A DNA stretch of 64,000 bases from Streptomyces sp. 378 (GCF_030124145.1 NZ_JASKMS010000022.1:85712-149711); one strand, 5' to 3'. Shown: positions 28,977 through 38,209, numbered from the stretch's first letter. Notes: a model not told the origin generated them from the letters alone. Made by a program: numbers and translations.

Positions 28977-29317
28977 CGCTGCCGGCTCCTCCTGTTACTG
29001 GTCGCTCGCCTGTGGGGCGTTCATGTCGGTGTCGCGACGTCGACCGTACTCAGCCCTTCGGGCCTGTGCGCGCTCGCCCTCTCGTCACCGGCCGCCCCTG
29101 CGGCTCGCTCATGCTGCTGCGATCCGGATCTGACGCCGACCATTGTGGACCGCCGCACTGACAACCGGGACCAGGGCCCGGTCCAGGACGCCTCCCGGGC
29201 TGTCGGGCCCCAGGTCGCCGCCGGGAACTTCACCAGGGCTTCGCGCGCTTGCATACAGTGGCAGGACCGGCAGGAATCCGCGGTCTGAACAACCGCTCAG
29301 CGAGCGAAGGGACGTAC
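28977..29317. other. Divergent intergenic region parC / M16
   Basis: 341 bp holding the parC promoter (leftward) and the M16 operon promoter. TTCACC (about 29229) and TACAGT (about 29253) are weak hexamer candidates for the latter. No other structure noted. Confidence 0.4.
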
Positions 29318-30688
29318 ATGCCCATGGGTCACACGGCCACAGCCCAGGCAGGCTCCGGAGGCCTGACAGCGACCGAGCACCGCCTGGCCAACGGCCTGCG
29401 CGTGGTGCTCTCCGAGGATCACCTGACCCCGGTCGCGGCGGTGTGCCTCTGGTACGACGTCGGCTCACGCCACGAAGTCAAGGGGCGTACCGGCCTGGCT
29501 CACCTTTTCGAGCACTTGATGTTCCAGGGATCCGCCCAGGTCAAGGGCAACGGCCACTTCGAGCTGGTCCAGGGCGCGGGCGGCTCGCTCAACGGCACGA
29601 CCAGCTTCGAGCGGACCAACTACTTCGAGACCATGCCCGCCCACCAGCTGGAACTCGCCCTCTGGCTGGAGGCCGACCGCATGGGCTCCCTGCTGGCCGC
29701 GCTCGACGACGAGTCGATGGAGAACCAGCGGGACGTCGTCAAGAACGAGCGCCGCCAGCGCTACGACAACGTCCCCTACGGCACGGCCTTCGAGAAGCTG
29801 ACCGCCCTCGCCTACCCGCAGGGCCACCCTTACCACCACACCCCGATCGGCTCGATGGCCGACCTGGACGCGGCGACCCTGGAGGACGCGCGCGCGTTCT
29901 TCCGCACCTACTACGCGCCGAACAACGCCGTGCTCTCGGTGGTCGGAGACATCGACCCGGAGCAGACCCTCGCCTGGGTGGAGAAGTACTTCGGCTCCAT
30001 CCCCGGTCACGACGGCAAGCCCGCCCCGCGCGACGGCTCGCTGCCGGAGACCATCGGCGAGCAGCTGCGCGAGGTCGTCGAGGAGGAGGTCCCGGCGCGT
30101 GCGCTGATGGCCGCCTACCGGCTGCCGCACGACGGCACGCGCGCGTGCGACGCGGCCGACCTCGCCCTCACCGTCCTCGGCGGCGGTGAGTCCTCCCGCC
30201 TCTACAACCGCCTGGTGCGGCGCGACCGTACGGCCGTGGCGGCCGGCTTCGGCCTGCTGCGGCTCGCCGGGGCGCCCTCTCTGGGGTGGCTGGACGTGAA
30301 GACGTCCGGTGACGTGGAGGTTCCGGTCATCGAGACCGCCATCGACGAGGAGCTCGCCCGGTTCGCCGAGGAGGGCCCCACCGCCGAGGAGATGGAGCGC
30401 GCCCAGGCCCAGCTGGAGCGCGAATGGCTGGACCGGCTCGGCACGGTCGCGGGCCGCGCCGACGAACTGTGCCGGTACGCCGTGCTGTTCGGCGACCCGC
30501 AGCTCGCCCTGAGCGCCGTCCATCGCGTGCTGGAGATCACGGCGGAGGAGGTCCAGGAGGTCGCCAAGGCCTGCCTGCGCCCCGACAACCGCGCGGTGCT
30601 CGTCTACGAGCCCGTCGCCGACGAGACCGACGACGCCGAGGACACCGCAGCCGCGGCCACCGACGAGAACGAGGAGGCGGCCAAGTGA
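29318..30688 (+). CDS. M16 family metallopeptidase, catalytic subunit
   Basis: A 456-residue pitrilysin-type protein. The inverted zinc motif HxxEH is present as HLFEH at residues 62-66, with the third ligand Glu about 75 residues later in ENQRDVVKNERRQ. The C-terminal half repeats the M16 fold and ends in an acidic Asp/Glu/Ala tail. Bacterial two-gene M16 systems form heterodimers in which only this partner is catalytic; they degrade or process peptides. ATG 29318 follows GAAGGGA. The stop overlaps the next gene by GTGA. Confidence 0.92.
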   Translation: MPMGHTATAQAGSGGLTATEHRLANGLRVVLSEDHLTPVAAVCLWYDVGSRHEVKGRTGLAHLFEHLMFQGSAQVKGNGHFELVQGAGGSLNGTTSFERTNYFETMPAHQLELALWLEADRMGSLLAALDDESMENQRDVVKNERRQRYDNVPYGTAFEKLTALAYPQGHPYHHTPIGSMADLDAATLEDARAFFRTYYAPNNAVLSVVGDIDPEQTLAWVEKYFGSIPGHDGKPAPRDGSLPETIGEQLREVVEEEVPARALMAAYRLPHDGTRACDAADLALTVLGGGESSRLYNRLVRRDRTAVAAGFGLLRLAGAPSLGWLDVKTSGDVEVPVIETAIDEELARFAEEGPTAEEMERAQAQLEREWLDRLGTVAGRADELCRYAVLFGDPQLALSAVHRVLEITAEEVQEVAKACLRPDNRAVLVYEPVADETDDAEDTAAAATDENEEAAK

Positions 30689-32073
30689 CCGAGCTCGCCA
30701 CGATGGACTTCCACCCCCGGCCGCAGGCGGGCGAGGCCCGGCCCTGGGCCTTCCCGGCACCCGAGCGGGGCACGCTCGGCAACGGCCTGACGCTGCTGCG
30801 CTGCCACCGCCCCGGCCAGCAGGTCGTCGCCGTGGAGGTGCTGCTGGACGCCCCCCTGGACGCCGAGCCGGCCGGCCTCGACGGCGTGGCCACGATCATG
30901 GCCCGGGCCTTCTCCGAGGGCACCGACAAGCACTCCGCCGAGGAGTTCGCCGCCGAGCTGGAGCGCGCCGGCGCCACCCTCGACGCGCACGCCGACCACC
31001 CCGGCGTCCGGCTCAGCCTGGAGGTGCCGGCCTCCCGGCTCGCCAAGGGGCTGGGTCTGATCGCCGACGCACTCAGGGCGCCCGCGTTCGCCGACAGCGA
31101 GGTGGAGCGGCTGGTCCGCAACCGCCTCGACGAGATCCCGCACGAGCTGGCCAACCCCTCCCGTCGCGCCGCCAAGGAGCTCTCCAAGGAGCTGTTCCCG
31201 GCGGGCTCGCGCATGTCGCGGCCCCGGCAGGGCACCGAGGAGACGGTTGCCACGATCGACTCCGCGGCCGTACGCGGCTTCTACGAGAAGCACGTCCGCC
31301 CCGCCACGGCCACCGCCGTGGTGGTCGGCGACCTCACCGGCATCGACCTCGACGCCCTGCTCGGCGACACCCTGGGCGCGTGGACGGGCTCCTCGGCCGA
31401 GCCGCGCCCGGTGCCGCCGGTGACCGCGGACGACACCGGCCGGGTCGTCATCGTGGACCGCCCGGGCGCCGTCCAGACGCAGCTGCTGATCGGCCGGATC
31501 GGCCCGGACCGGCACGACCGCGTGTGGCCCGCCCAGGTGCTCGGCACCTACTGCCTCGGCGGCACCCTCACCTCCCGCCTGGACCGCGTCCTGCGCGAGG
31601 AGAAGGGCTACACCTACGGCGTGCGGGCGTTCGGCCAGGTCCTCAGGTCCGCCCCGGACGGCACGGGTGCCGCGATGCTCGCCATCAGCGGTTCCGTGGA
31701 CACGCCCAACACCGGCCCCGCTCTGGAGGATCTCTGGACGGTGCTGCGCACCCTGGCCGCCGAAGGTCTGACCGACGCCGAGCGGGACGTCGCCGTGCAG
31801 AACCTGGTCGGCGTGGCGCCGCTGAAGTACGAGACGGCGGCGGCGGTCGCGAGCACGCTGGCCGACCAGGTCGAGCAGCAGCTGCCCGACGACTACCAGG
31901 CCACCCTGTACCGGCAGCTCGCCGCCACGGGCACCGTGGAAGCCACGGCGGCGGCCGTGAGCGCGTTCCCGGTGGACCGTCTGGTGACGGTCCTCGTCGG
32001 TGACGCGGGGCAGATCAAGGCTCCGGTGGAGGCCCTCGGCATCGGCGAAGTCACCGTCGTCGCCGCCGAGTAG
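30685..32073 (+). CDS. M16 family peptidase, non-catalytic partner
   Basis: A 462-residue M16-fold protein without HxxEH: the corresponding region reads GVATIMARAFSEGTDKHSAE. It retains the Arg/Tyr-containing C-terminal element LREEKGYTYGVRAFGQ that in M16B heterodimers helps bind substrate. It starts at GTG 30685, overlapping the catalytic subunit by 4 nt, so the two are translationally coupled and likely made in equal amounts. A strong hairpin terminator follows. Confidence 0.9.
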   Translation: MTELATMDFHPRPQAGEARPWAFPAPERGTLGNGLTLLRCHRPGQQVVAVEVLLDAPLDAEPAGLDGVATIMARAFSEGTDKHSAEEFAAELERAGATLDAHADHPGVRLSLEVPASRLAKGLGLIADALRAPAFADSEVERLVRNRLDEIPHELANPSRRAAKELSKELFPAGSRMSRPRQGTEETVATIDSAAVRGFYEKHVRPATATAVVVGDLTGIDLDALLGDTLGAWTGSSAEPRPVPPVTADDTGRVVIVDRPGAVQTQLLIGRIGPDRHDRVWPAQVLGTYCLGGTLTSRLDRVLREEKGYTYGVRAFGQVLRSAPDGTGAAMLAISGSVDTPNTGPALEDLWTVLRTLAAEGLTDAERDVAVQNLVGVAPLKYETAAAVASTLADQVEQQLPDDYQATLYRQLAATGTVEATAAAVSAFPVDRLVTVLVGDAGQIKAPVEALGIGEVTVVAAE

Positions 32074-32088
32074 CGGCACGCGCGCACC

Positions 32089-32126
32089 GGGGCCCTGGTC
32101 GCCTTCCCAGGCACCAGGGCCCCTTT
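32089..32126 (+). terminator. Terminator after the M16 pair
   Basis: GGGGCCCTGGT and ACCAGGGCCCC arms with a 13-nt loop are followed by TTT, a textbook intrinsic terminator. Confidence 0.9.
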
Positions 32127-32239
32127 ATGCCCGAATTGATACGGAGGTTGCCTGTCTGCCCTGTGGGATGCGCTACAAAAGCCGGGATCCGTTTGGGAAT
32201 TGAAACTGGCGCCGCTTAGCGTCATCCGGGCTGTTCGTC

Positions 32240-32425
32240 AGGCAGTGCGCCGCACCCGCGGCACCGGACAGTCATCGCCGAGTCCCCGTACGGCGCGAGC
32301 CAGGGGAGCCGGGGACCCATCGCAGTCCCTGGGGTGAATCGGGCGCCCGCGCGAGTCGCGAGGGAGTCCGTAGGAGACCTTCCTGCTCCGAACCCGTCAG
32401 CTAACCCGGTAGGCGAGAGGGAAGG
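32240..32425 (+). ncRNA. Cyclic di-AMP riboswitch (ydaO/yuaA type)
   Basis: The leader of the M23 peptidase gene contains the conserved ydaO blocks in order: GAGCCAGGGGAGCCGGGGAC, CTGGGGTGAATCGGG, then GAACCCGTCAGCTAACCCGG followed by TAGGCGAGAG. These are the c-di-AMP-binding core of this class, which in Streptomyces precedes cell-wall hydrolase genes and switches expression off when c-di-AMP is high. Boundaries are approximate. The 3' end lies about 20 nt before the ATG at 32443, so control could be by transcription termination or by masking the ribosome-binding site. Confidence 0.93.
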
Positions 32426-32442
32426 AAAGGACCAGCCACCAC

Positions 32443-33231
32443 ATGGCGTTCACTCGCGCCACCGGGAAGCACCGTCGTCCCAGCAGGATCCAGCGCGGCA
32501 CCGCCCGCGCGGCGGGCGTCGCGGCCCTCGCCACCACCGGCGTGATCGGCACCGTGGCGGCCCCCGCGGCCTTCGCCGCCGAGCCCACCGCCGAACAGAC
32601 GGGCCTCACCCCGGTCGTCACCATGGGCGACACCGCGGCCCAGCAGATCGACGCCCAGGCCATCGCGCAGCAGCAGGCCGCCGACGAGGCCGCCGCCAAG
32701 CAGAAGGCCGAGGAGGCCGCCCGCAAGCGCGCCGCCGAGGCCGCCGAGAAGGCCAAGGAAGCGGCCGAGAAGGCCCGTGAGGCCAAGGAGCGCGCCGCCC
32801 GCGAGGCCGAGCGCAAGCGCCTCAACGCCTACGTGGCCCCGATCTCCAGCTCGTACGTCTCCACCGGCTACAAGGCCAGCAGCGGCCTGTGGTCCTCCGG
32901 CAGCCACACCGGCGTCGACTTCCACGCCGCCACCGGCACCTCCGTCCACGCGGTCGGCGCGGGCACCGTCGTCGAGGCAGGCTGGGGCGGCTCCTACGGC
33001 AACCAGGTCGTGATCAAGATGAACGACGGGACGTACACCCAGTACGGCCACCTGTCCTCCGTCGGCGTCTCGGTGGGCCAGCAGGTCACCCCCGGCCAGC
33101 AGATCGGCCTGTCCGGCGCGACCGGCAACGTCACCGGCCCGCACCTGCACTTCGAGGCCCGTACGAGCCCCGAGTACGGCTCGGACATCGACCCGGTCGC
33201 CTACCTCCGCTCGCACGGCGTGAACGTCTGA
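32443..33231 (+). CDS. M23 family cell-wall endopeptidase
   Basis: A 262-residue secreted protein. The signal peptide ends near AAPAAFA-AEP (residue about 47). Residues about 65-125 form an Ala/Lys/Glu-rich coiled coil. The LytM/M23 domain follows, with zinc ligands in HTGVDFHA and GPHLHFEAR plus the intermediate catalytic His in YGHLSS. It should cut peptidoglycan cross-bridges in growth, branching or spore germination. The upstream c-di-AMP riboswitch ties its synthesis to the second messenger. AAGGAAAGG provides the ribosome-binding site. It is followed by a terminator. Confidence 0.93.
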   Translation: MAFTRATGKHRRPSRIQRGTARAAGVAALATTGVIGTVAAPAAFAAEPTAEQTGLTPVVTMGDTAAQQIDAQAIAQQQAADEAAAKQKAEEAARKRAAEAAEKAKEAAEKAREAKERAAREAERKRLNAYVAPISSSYVSTGYKASSGLWSSGSHTGVDFHAATGTSVHAVGAGTVVEAGWGGSYGNQVVIKMNDGTYTQYGHLSSVGVSVGQQVTPGQQIGLSGATGNVTGPHLHFEARTSPEYGSDIDPVAYLRSHGVNV

Positions 33232-33253
33232 CCGACACCTCTTCGCTCCGCCC

Positions 33254-33284
33254 GAAGCCCCGGCTCCCCGAGCCGGGGCTTTCG
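33254..33284 (+). terminator. Terminator after M23 peptidase
   Basis: GAAGCCCCGGCTC and GAGCCGGGGCTTTC arms around a 3-4 nt loop. Confidence 0.9.
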
Positions 33285-33337
33285 GCGTTTACGGCGGCGG
33301 GCTGTCCAAAAAATATCCATGGATTCCCGTCTGCCGT

Positions 33338-33348
33338 CGGAAATTCCG
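33338..33348. promoter_or_regulatory. Palindrome upstream of GntR gene
   Basis: CGGAA-A-TTCCG lies about 70 bp before the regulator start, in a short AT-richer stretch that also contains a possible -10 (TAGAGT, about 33361). It may be an autoregulatory site; sequence alone does not prove it. Confidence 0.35.
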
Positions 33349-33419
33349 GCTCATTGCAATAGAGTCACGGAACACGCGCCGCTCGCCGGCGTTTCACGGG
33401 GATTAAGCGGAGGTCGGAT

Positions 33420-34115
33420 ATGCGTATTCCCGCGCACTCGGTGTGCACGGCCATCCGGGACGACATCGTCGCGGGTGTCCACGCGCGCGGCAGCCGGCTC
33501 ACCGAAGAACTCCTCGCGCGCCGCTACGGCGTCTCGAGGGTCCCCGTCCGCGAGGCACTGCGCACCCTGGAGGCCGAGGGCTTCGTGGTGACCCGGCGGC
33601 ACGCGGGCGCGTGCGTGGCCGAACCCACCGAGCAGGAGGCGGCCGACCTGCTGGAGATGCGCATGCTGCTGGAACCGCTCGGCGCCGCCCGGGCCGCCCA
33701 GCGCCGCACCGAGGCGCATCTGAAGGTCCTGCGCGGTCTGGTCCGGCTGGGCCAGGAGCGGGCCCGCCGCGGCGCGGGCGACGATCTGCGCTCCCTGGGC
33801 GGCTGGTTCCACGAGACGCTCGCCCAGGCCTCCGGCAGTCCCGCGCTGACCTCGGTGCTCACCCAGCTCCGCCACAAGATCGCCTGGATGTACGCGGTGG
33901 AGGCGCCGCTCAGCCCTGTGGAGTCCTGGACCGAGCACGGTGCGATCGTGGACGCGGTGGCGCGTGGGGACGCCGAGCGCGCGCGGGCGGTCACGGCGCT
34001 GCACACCGAGCGCGCGACGGGCGCGCACCGCCTGCGTCTCGCCTCCGGCGGCGAGCGCGCCGAGCGTGTGAGGAACTCGCAACATCCCGTAAACACACCG
34101 AGCCTGCGGCATTAA
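33420..34115 (+). CDS. GntR family transcriptional regulator (FCD domain)
   Basis: A 231-residue regulator. The winged helix occupies about 5-70 (AIRDDIVAGVHARGSRLTEE, RYGVSRVPVREALRTLEAEG). The FCD effector domain spans about 80-215 with MRMLLEPLGAARAA, WFHETLAQASG and TEHGAIVDAVARGD, whose Asp/His positions can bind a metal and a carboxylate ligand. GGAGG precedes ATG 33420. It is convergent with the HPr gene; a link to sugar phosphotransferase control is possible but not shown. Confidence 0.88.
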   Translation: MRIPAHSVCTAIRDDIVAGVHARGSRLTEELLARRYGVSRVPVREALRTLEAEGFVVTRRHAGACVAEPTEQEAADLLEMRMLLEPLGAARAAQRRTEAHLKVLRGLVRLGQERARRGAGDDLRSLGGWFHETLAQASGSPALTSVLTQLRHKIAWMYAVEAPLSPVESWTEHGAIVDAVARGDAERARAVTALHTERATGAHRLRLASGGERAERVRNSQHPVNTPSLRH

Positions 34116-34208
34116 CACGGCAGCCGTATACAAAGAGAGCGGCTGATTCGCGGGGGCCTATTCACGCTGCCCTGATGCGCGGAATTCCTCTCCGGGGGAA
34201 CAGGAATG

Positions 34209-34247
34209 GCGAAGGGCCCGCCCGGTGAATTCGGGCGAGCCCTTCGC
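34209..34247. terminator. Terminator between convergent GntR and HPr genes
   Basis: GCGAAGGGC(C)CGCCCG and CGGGCG(A)GCCCTTCGC form a long hairpin usable in both directions. Confidence 0.85.
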
Positions 34248-34275
34248 TGTGCGCCCGATCGGGCGCGCGGGAAAA

Positions 34276-34557
34276 TCAGACGGTCTCGGGAAGCTCCTCG
34301 AGACCCTCGGAGACCAGCTTGGCCAGCCGGTCCAGGGCGGCGTCCGCGCCCTCGGCGTCGGAGGCGAGGACGATCTCCTCGCCACCCTGGGCGCCGAGGC
34401 CCAGGACGGCCAGCATCGAGGCCGCGTTGACGGGCTTGCCGTCTGCCTTGGCGATCGTCACCGGGACGCCTGCGGCCGTGGCGGCTCGGACGAAGATGGA
34501 GGCGGGACGGGCGTGGAGGCCCTCGGCCCAGCCGACGTTGACGCGGCGCTCAGCCAT
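34276..34557 (-). CDS. ptsH: Phosphocarrier protein HPr
   Basis: A 93-residue phosphotransferase-system protein. His15 in AEGLHARPAS is the phosphorylation site used by enzyme I, and the Ser46 region reads NAASMLAVLGLGA. HPr passes phosphate to sugar-specific EIIA domains and in streptomycetes mainly serves fructose, N-acetylglucosamine and similar sugars. ATG 34557 follows GAAGGG. It is divergent from the Pat gene, with 178 bp between the starts. Confidence 0.95.
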   Translation of the reverse strand: MAERRVNVGWAEGLHARPASIFVRAATAAGVPVTIAKADGKPVNAASMLAVLGLGAQGGEEIVLASDAEGADAALDRLAKLVSEGLEELPETV

Positions 34558-34722
34558 GTGTTGCTGCCCTTCGCTTTTCAGGTTGTCTAGACCAGTTTCC
34601 CATACCGTGAAGCTGCGCCGGGAGCGGTCCTCCAGGACCGCCCCGGGGTGCCGTCGGATCGCGGCCTCGACCCGACTGACGCCCTCCACAGACTGCCTCG
34701 CGCCGCTGTCGGACGCTAGCCG

Positions 34723-34735
34723 TACTCTGGGGCCC
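34723..34735 (+). promoter_or_regulatory. Leaderless -10 of the acetyltransferase gene
   Basis: TACTCT (34723-34728) ends 7 nt before ATG 34736, placing the transcription start at or next to the start codon. Confidence 0.45.
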
Positions 34736-37570
34736 ATGCAGACCTCGCCGGACCGGCACGAGTATCCCGCCCACTGGGAAGCCGACGTGGTGCTGCGCGA
34801 CGGGGGCACCGCGCGCATCCGGCCCATCACCGTCGATGACGCCGATCGCCTGGTCAGCTTCTACGAGCAGGTCTCCGACGAGTCGAAGTACTACCGCTTC
34901 TTCGCGCCGTACCCTCGCCTGTCCGCCAAGGACGTCCACCGCTTCACGCACCACGACTTTGTGGACCGGGTGGGACTCGCGGCCACGGTCGGCGGCGAGT
35001 TCATCGCCACCGTACGCTACGACCGCATCGGCGCTGACGGAATGCCCGCGTCCGCACCCGCCGACGAGGCCGAGGTCGCCTTCCTCGTGCAGGACGCCCA
35101 CCAGGGCCGCGGAGTCGCCTCCGCCCTGCTCGAACACATCGGCGCCGTCGCCCGCGAGCGCGGCATCCGCCGCTTCGCCGCCGAGGTGCTGCCCGCCAAC
35201 AACAAGATGATCAAGGTGTTCACGGACGCCGGCTACACCCAGAAGCGCAGCTTCGAGGACGGCGTCGTCCGTCTGGAGTTCGACCTCGAACCCACCGACC
35301 GCTCCCTCGCCGTGCAGTACGCGCGCGAGCACCGCGCCGAGGCACGCTCCGTGCAGCGGCTGCTCGCCCCCGGCTCGGTCGCCGTCATCGGCGCCGGGCG
35401 CACGCCGGGCGGCGTGGGCCGCAGCGTCCTGGGCAACATCCGCGACGCCGGGTACGGCGGACGCCTCTACGCGGTGAACAAGGCCCTCCCCGAGGGGCAG
35501 AAGGAACTCGACGGGGTGCCGGCCCACCGCTCGGTACGGGACATCGACGGCCCTGTCGACCTCGCCGTCGTCGCCGTACCGGCCGAGCACGTCCGCGAGG
35601 TCGTCACCGAGTGCGGCGAACACGGCGTACAGGGGCTCGTCGTGGTCTCCGCCGGCTACGCCGAGAGCGGCCCCGAGGGGCGCGAACGCCAGCGCGCACT
35701 CGTACGGCAGGCGCGTACGTACGGCATGCGGATCATCGGCCCGAACGCCTTCGGCATCATCAACACCTCCCCCCGGGTGCGGCTCAACGCCTCCCTGGCC
35801 CCCGAGGTGCCGCGCCCCGGCCGGATCGGCCTGTTCGCCCAGTCCGGCGCCATCGGCATCGCCCTGCTGTCCCGGCTGCACCGGCGCGGCGGCGGCGTCA
35901 CGGGCGTGACCGGCGTCTCCACCTTCGTCTCCTCCGGCAACCGCGCCGACGTCTCCGGCAACGATGTCCTGCAGTACTGGTACGAGGACCCCGACACCGA
36001 CGTGGTCCTCATGTACCTGGAGTCCATCGGCAACCCCCGCAAGTTCGCCCGCCTCGCCCGCCGGACCGCCGCCGCCAAGCCCCTGGTCGTCGTCCAAGGC
36101 GCGCGGCATGGCGCCGCCCCCCAGGGACACGCCGTACGCGCGACCCGGCTGCCGCACGCGACCGTCTCGGAGCTGCTGCGGCAGGCCGGTGTGATCCGGG
36201 TCGACACCATCACCGAGCTGGTGGACGCGGGCCTGCTGCTGGCCCGCCAGCCCCTGCCCGCCGGGCCACGGGTGGCGATCCTCGGCAACTCCGAGTCGCT
36301 CGGCCTGCTCACGTACGACGCGTGCCTGGCCGAGGGCCTGCGACCGCACCCCCCGCAGGACCTCACCACCGCGGCCTCCGCGGCGGACTTCCACGCTGCC
36401 CTGTCCCGGGCGCTGGCCGACGACCGGTGTGACGCGGTCGTCGTCACCGCCATACCGGCGGTGGGGGAGGGCTCGGTCGGCGACGCGGCCCTCGCGCAGG
36501 CCCTGCGCTCGGCGGCGGCCGCAGCTCCGGCCAAACCGGTCCTGGTGGTCCACGTGGAGCTCGGCGGCCTGGCGGAGGCCCTGTCGGCGGCGGCGAGCAC
36601 GGCGCCCCAGGTCGCGGCGGATCCCGACGGCGCCCCACGCCCGGCACCCACCCATCAGCAGACTCCCGCCCCGGAGGTCCAAGGAACCGCCGAAGCCCCC
36701 GAAGGCGCCCACCTCATCCCCGCCTACCCCGCCGCCGAGCGTGCCGTCCGGGCTCTCGGCCAGGCCGTCACCTACGCGCAGTGGCGGCGCGACGCCGCCG
36801 ACCCCGGCAGGGTGCCCGAGTACGACGACATCGACGAGAAGGGCGCCGCCGCCCTGATCGGCGGCCTGCTCGCGCGCGGGCAGGGGCTCACGCTCGGCAC
36901 GGACGAGACCTGCGACCTGCTCGGCCACTACGGCGTCCAGGTCCACCGCGCCCCGCTCGCCCCGACCCCCGACGCCGCCGCCCAAGCCGCCCGCGCCCTG
37001 GGCTACCCCGTCGCCCTCAAGGCCACCGCCCCGCACCTCAGGCACCGCGCCGACCTGGGCGGCGTCCGCCTCGACCTCGCGGACGAGGACCAACTGCGCC
37101 GCTCCTACGCCGAGTTGACCGAGCTGTTCGGCGCGTCGGAGGAGTTGCGGCCGGTGGTGCAGCGGATGGCGCCGCGCGGCGTGGACGTCGTCGTACGGGC
37201 CGTGATCGACCCCGCGGCCGGGGCCGTGCTCTCCTTCGGGCTCGCCGGGGCCGCCTCGCAGCTGCTCGGGGACACCGGGCACCGGCTGATCCCGGTCACC
37301 GACCGGGAGGCGGCCTCGCTGGTGCGCTCGATCCGCACGGCCCCCCTGCTGTTCGGCTGGCGCGGCTCCGCACCGGCCGACACCCGCGCCCTGGAGGAAC
37401 TGCTGCTGCGGGTGTCCCGGCTGGTCGACGACCACCCCGAGGTCGTCGCGGTCACCCTGGAGCCGGTCGTCGTCGCCGCGCACGGCCTGAGCGTCCTGGG
37501 GGCCTCCGTCCGCCTCGCGCCCCCGCCCGTCCGCGACGACCTCGGCCCGCGCACCCTCCCCGCGTACTGA
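34736..37570 (+). CDS. Pat-type protein lysine acetyltransferase (GNAT fused to NDP-forming acyl-CoA synthetase)
   Basis: A 944-residue fusion. The N-terminal GNAT domain (about 15-180) has the acetyl-CoA-binding region FLVQDAHQGRGVASALLEHIG. A CoA-binding and ligase-like ACD domain follows (VAVIGAGRTPGGVGRSVLGN, LFAQSGAIGIALLSRL), with an ATP-grasp-like end (GYPVALKATAPHLRHRADLG). This GNAT-first order is that of S. lividans PatA, which acetylates and inactivates acyl-CoA synthetases; Salmonella Pat has the opposite order. A Pro/Ala-rich stretch (about 620-660) separates the synthetase halves. The start follows a -10-like element directly. Whether the synthetase part is catalytic or only senses ligand is unknown. 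Confidence 0.9.
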   Translation: MQTSPDRHEYPAHWEADVVLRDGGTARIRPITVDDADRLVSFYEQVSDESKYYRFFAPYPRLSAKDVHRFTHHDFVDRVGLAATVGGEFIATVRYDRIGADGMPASAPADEAEVAFLVQDAHQGRGVASALLEHIGAVARERGIRRFAAEVLPANNKMIKVFTDAGYTQKRSFEDGVVRLEFDLEPTDRSLAVQYAREHRAEARSVQRLLAPGSVAVIGAGRTPGGVGRSVLGNIRDAGYGGRLYAVNKALPEGQKELDGVPAHRSVRDIDGPVDLAVVAVPAEHVREVVTECGEHGVQGLVVVSAGYAESGPEGRERQRALVRQARTYGMRIIGPNAFGIINTSPRVRLNASLAPEVPRPGRIGLFAQSGAIGIALLSRLHRRGGGVTGVTGVSTFVSSGNRADVSGNDVLQYWYEDPDTDVVLMYLESIGNPRKFARLARRTAAAKPLVVVQGARHGAAPQGHAVRATRLPHATVSELLRQAGVIRVDTITELVDAGLLLARQPLPAGPRVAILGNSESLGLLTYDACLAEGLRPHPPQDLTTAASAADFHAALSRALADDRCDAVVVTAIPAVGEGSVGDAALAQALRSAAAAAPAKPVLVVHVELGGLAEALSAAASTAPQVAADPDGAPRPAPTHQQTPAPEVQGTAEAPEGAHLIPAYPAAERAVRALGQAVTYAQWRRDAADPGRVPEYDDIDEKGAAALIGGLLARGQGLTLGTDETCDLLGHYGVQVHRAPLAPTPDAAAQAARALGYPVALKATAPHLRHRADLGGVRLDLADEDQLRRSYAELTELFGASEELRPVVQRMAPRGVDVVVRAVIDPAAGAVLSFGLAGAASQLLGDTGHRLIPVTDREAASLVRSIRTAPLLFGWRGSAPADTRALEELLLRVSRLVDDHPEVVAVTLEPVVVAAHGLSVLGASVRLAPPPVRDDLGPRTLPAY

Positions 37571-37608
37571 CAGGGGGCGAGCTGTCCCTCGCAGTCAGTG
37601 GTCCCCCG

Positions 37609-37621
37609 TAGGATGGGCGTC
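37609..37621 (+). promoter_or_regulatory. Leaderless -10 of DUF5998 gene
   Basis: TAGGAT (37609-37614) ends 7 nt before ATG 37622. It defines the start: the in-frame GTG at 37598 lies upstream of the hexamer. Confidence 0.5.
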
Positions 37622-38209
37622 ATGGCCAAGACCAGTACGACGACCCAGGGGCTGCGGGCGGCGATCGAGCGCAGCGGCTACTACCCGGCCCTCGTGGCCG
37701 AGGCGGTGGAGGCCGCCGTGGGCGGCGAGCCCATCCGGTCGTACCTGGTCCACCAGGAGACGACGTTCGACCAGAACGAGGTGCGCCGGCACGTCACGGT
37801 GCTCGTCCTCACCGACAACCGCTTCATCGTCAGCCACACCGACGAGCAGGCCGCCGACAGCACCTCCCCGACGCCGTACGCCACGACGTCGACGGAGTCC
37901 GTGAAGATCGGCCGCATCTCGTCGATCGTGGTCAGCCGTGTGGTCGCCAACCCCGAGTCGTACAAGCCGGGCACCCTGCCCCGTGAGGTCGTCCTCACCA
38001 TCGGCTGGGGCGCCGTCTCCCGCATCGACCTGGAACCGGCCGCCTGCGGCGATCCCAACTGTGAGGCGGACCACGGCTACACCGGCAACTCGACGGCGGA
38101 CGACCTCAGTCTGCGCGTCAGCGAGGCCGGGGACGGACCGGAGACCGTGCGCGAGGCGCTCGCCTTCGCACAGGCCCTTTCCGAGGCGACCGCGGACACG
38201 ACCCGCTGA
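37622..38209 (+). CDS. DUF5998 family protein
   Basis: A 195-residue protein starting MAKTSTTTQGLRAAIERSGY. It contains a probable beta-rich domain with VTVLVLTDNRFIVSHTDE and a small Cys/His cluster (ACGDPNCEADHGY, near residue 145) that could bind metal. The family is actinobacterial and uncharacterised. Its stop overlaps the start of the phosphodiesterase gene by one nucleotide (TGATG), so the two are probably co-expressed. Confidence 0.85.
   Translation: MAKTSTTTQGLRAAIERSGYYPALVAEAVEAAVGGEPIRSYLVHQETTFDQNEVRRHVTVLVLTDNRFIVSHTDEQAADSTSPTPYATTSTESVKIGRISSIVVSRVVANPESYKPGTLPREVVLTIGWGAVSRIDLEPAACGDPNCEADHGYTGNSTADDLSLRVSEAGDGPETVREALAFAQALSEATADTTR

Noticed and set aside
34126..34131. GTATAC as an operator of the GntR regulator
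   Set aside because: It lies between the 3' ends of two convergent genes, not in a promoter, and symmetry beyond six bases is poor.
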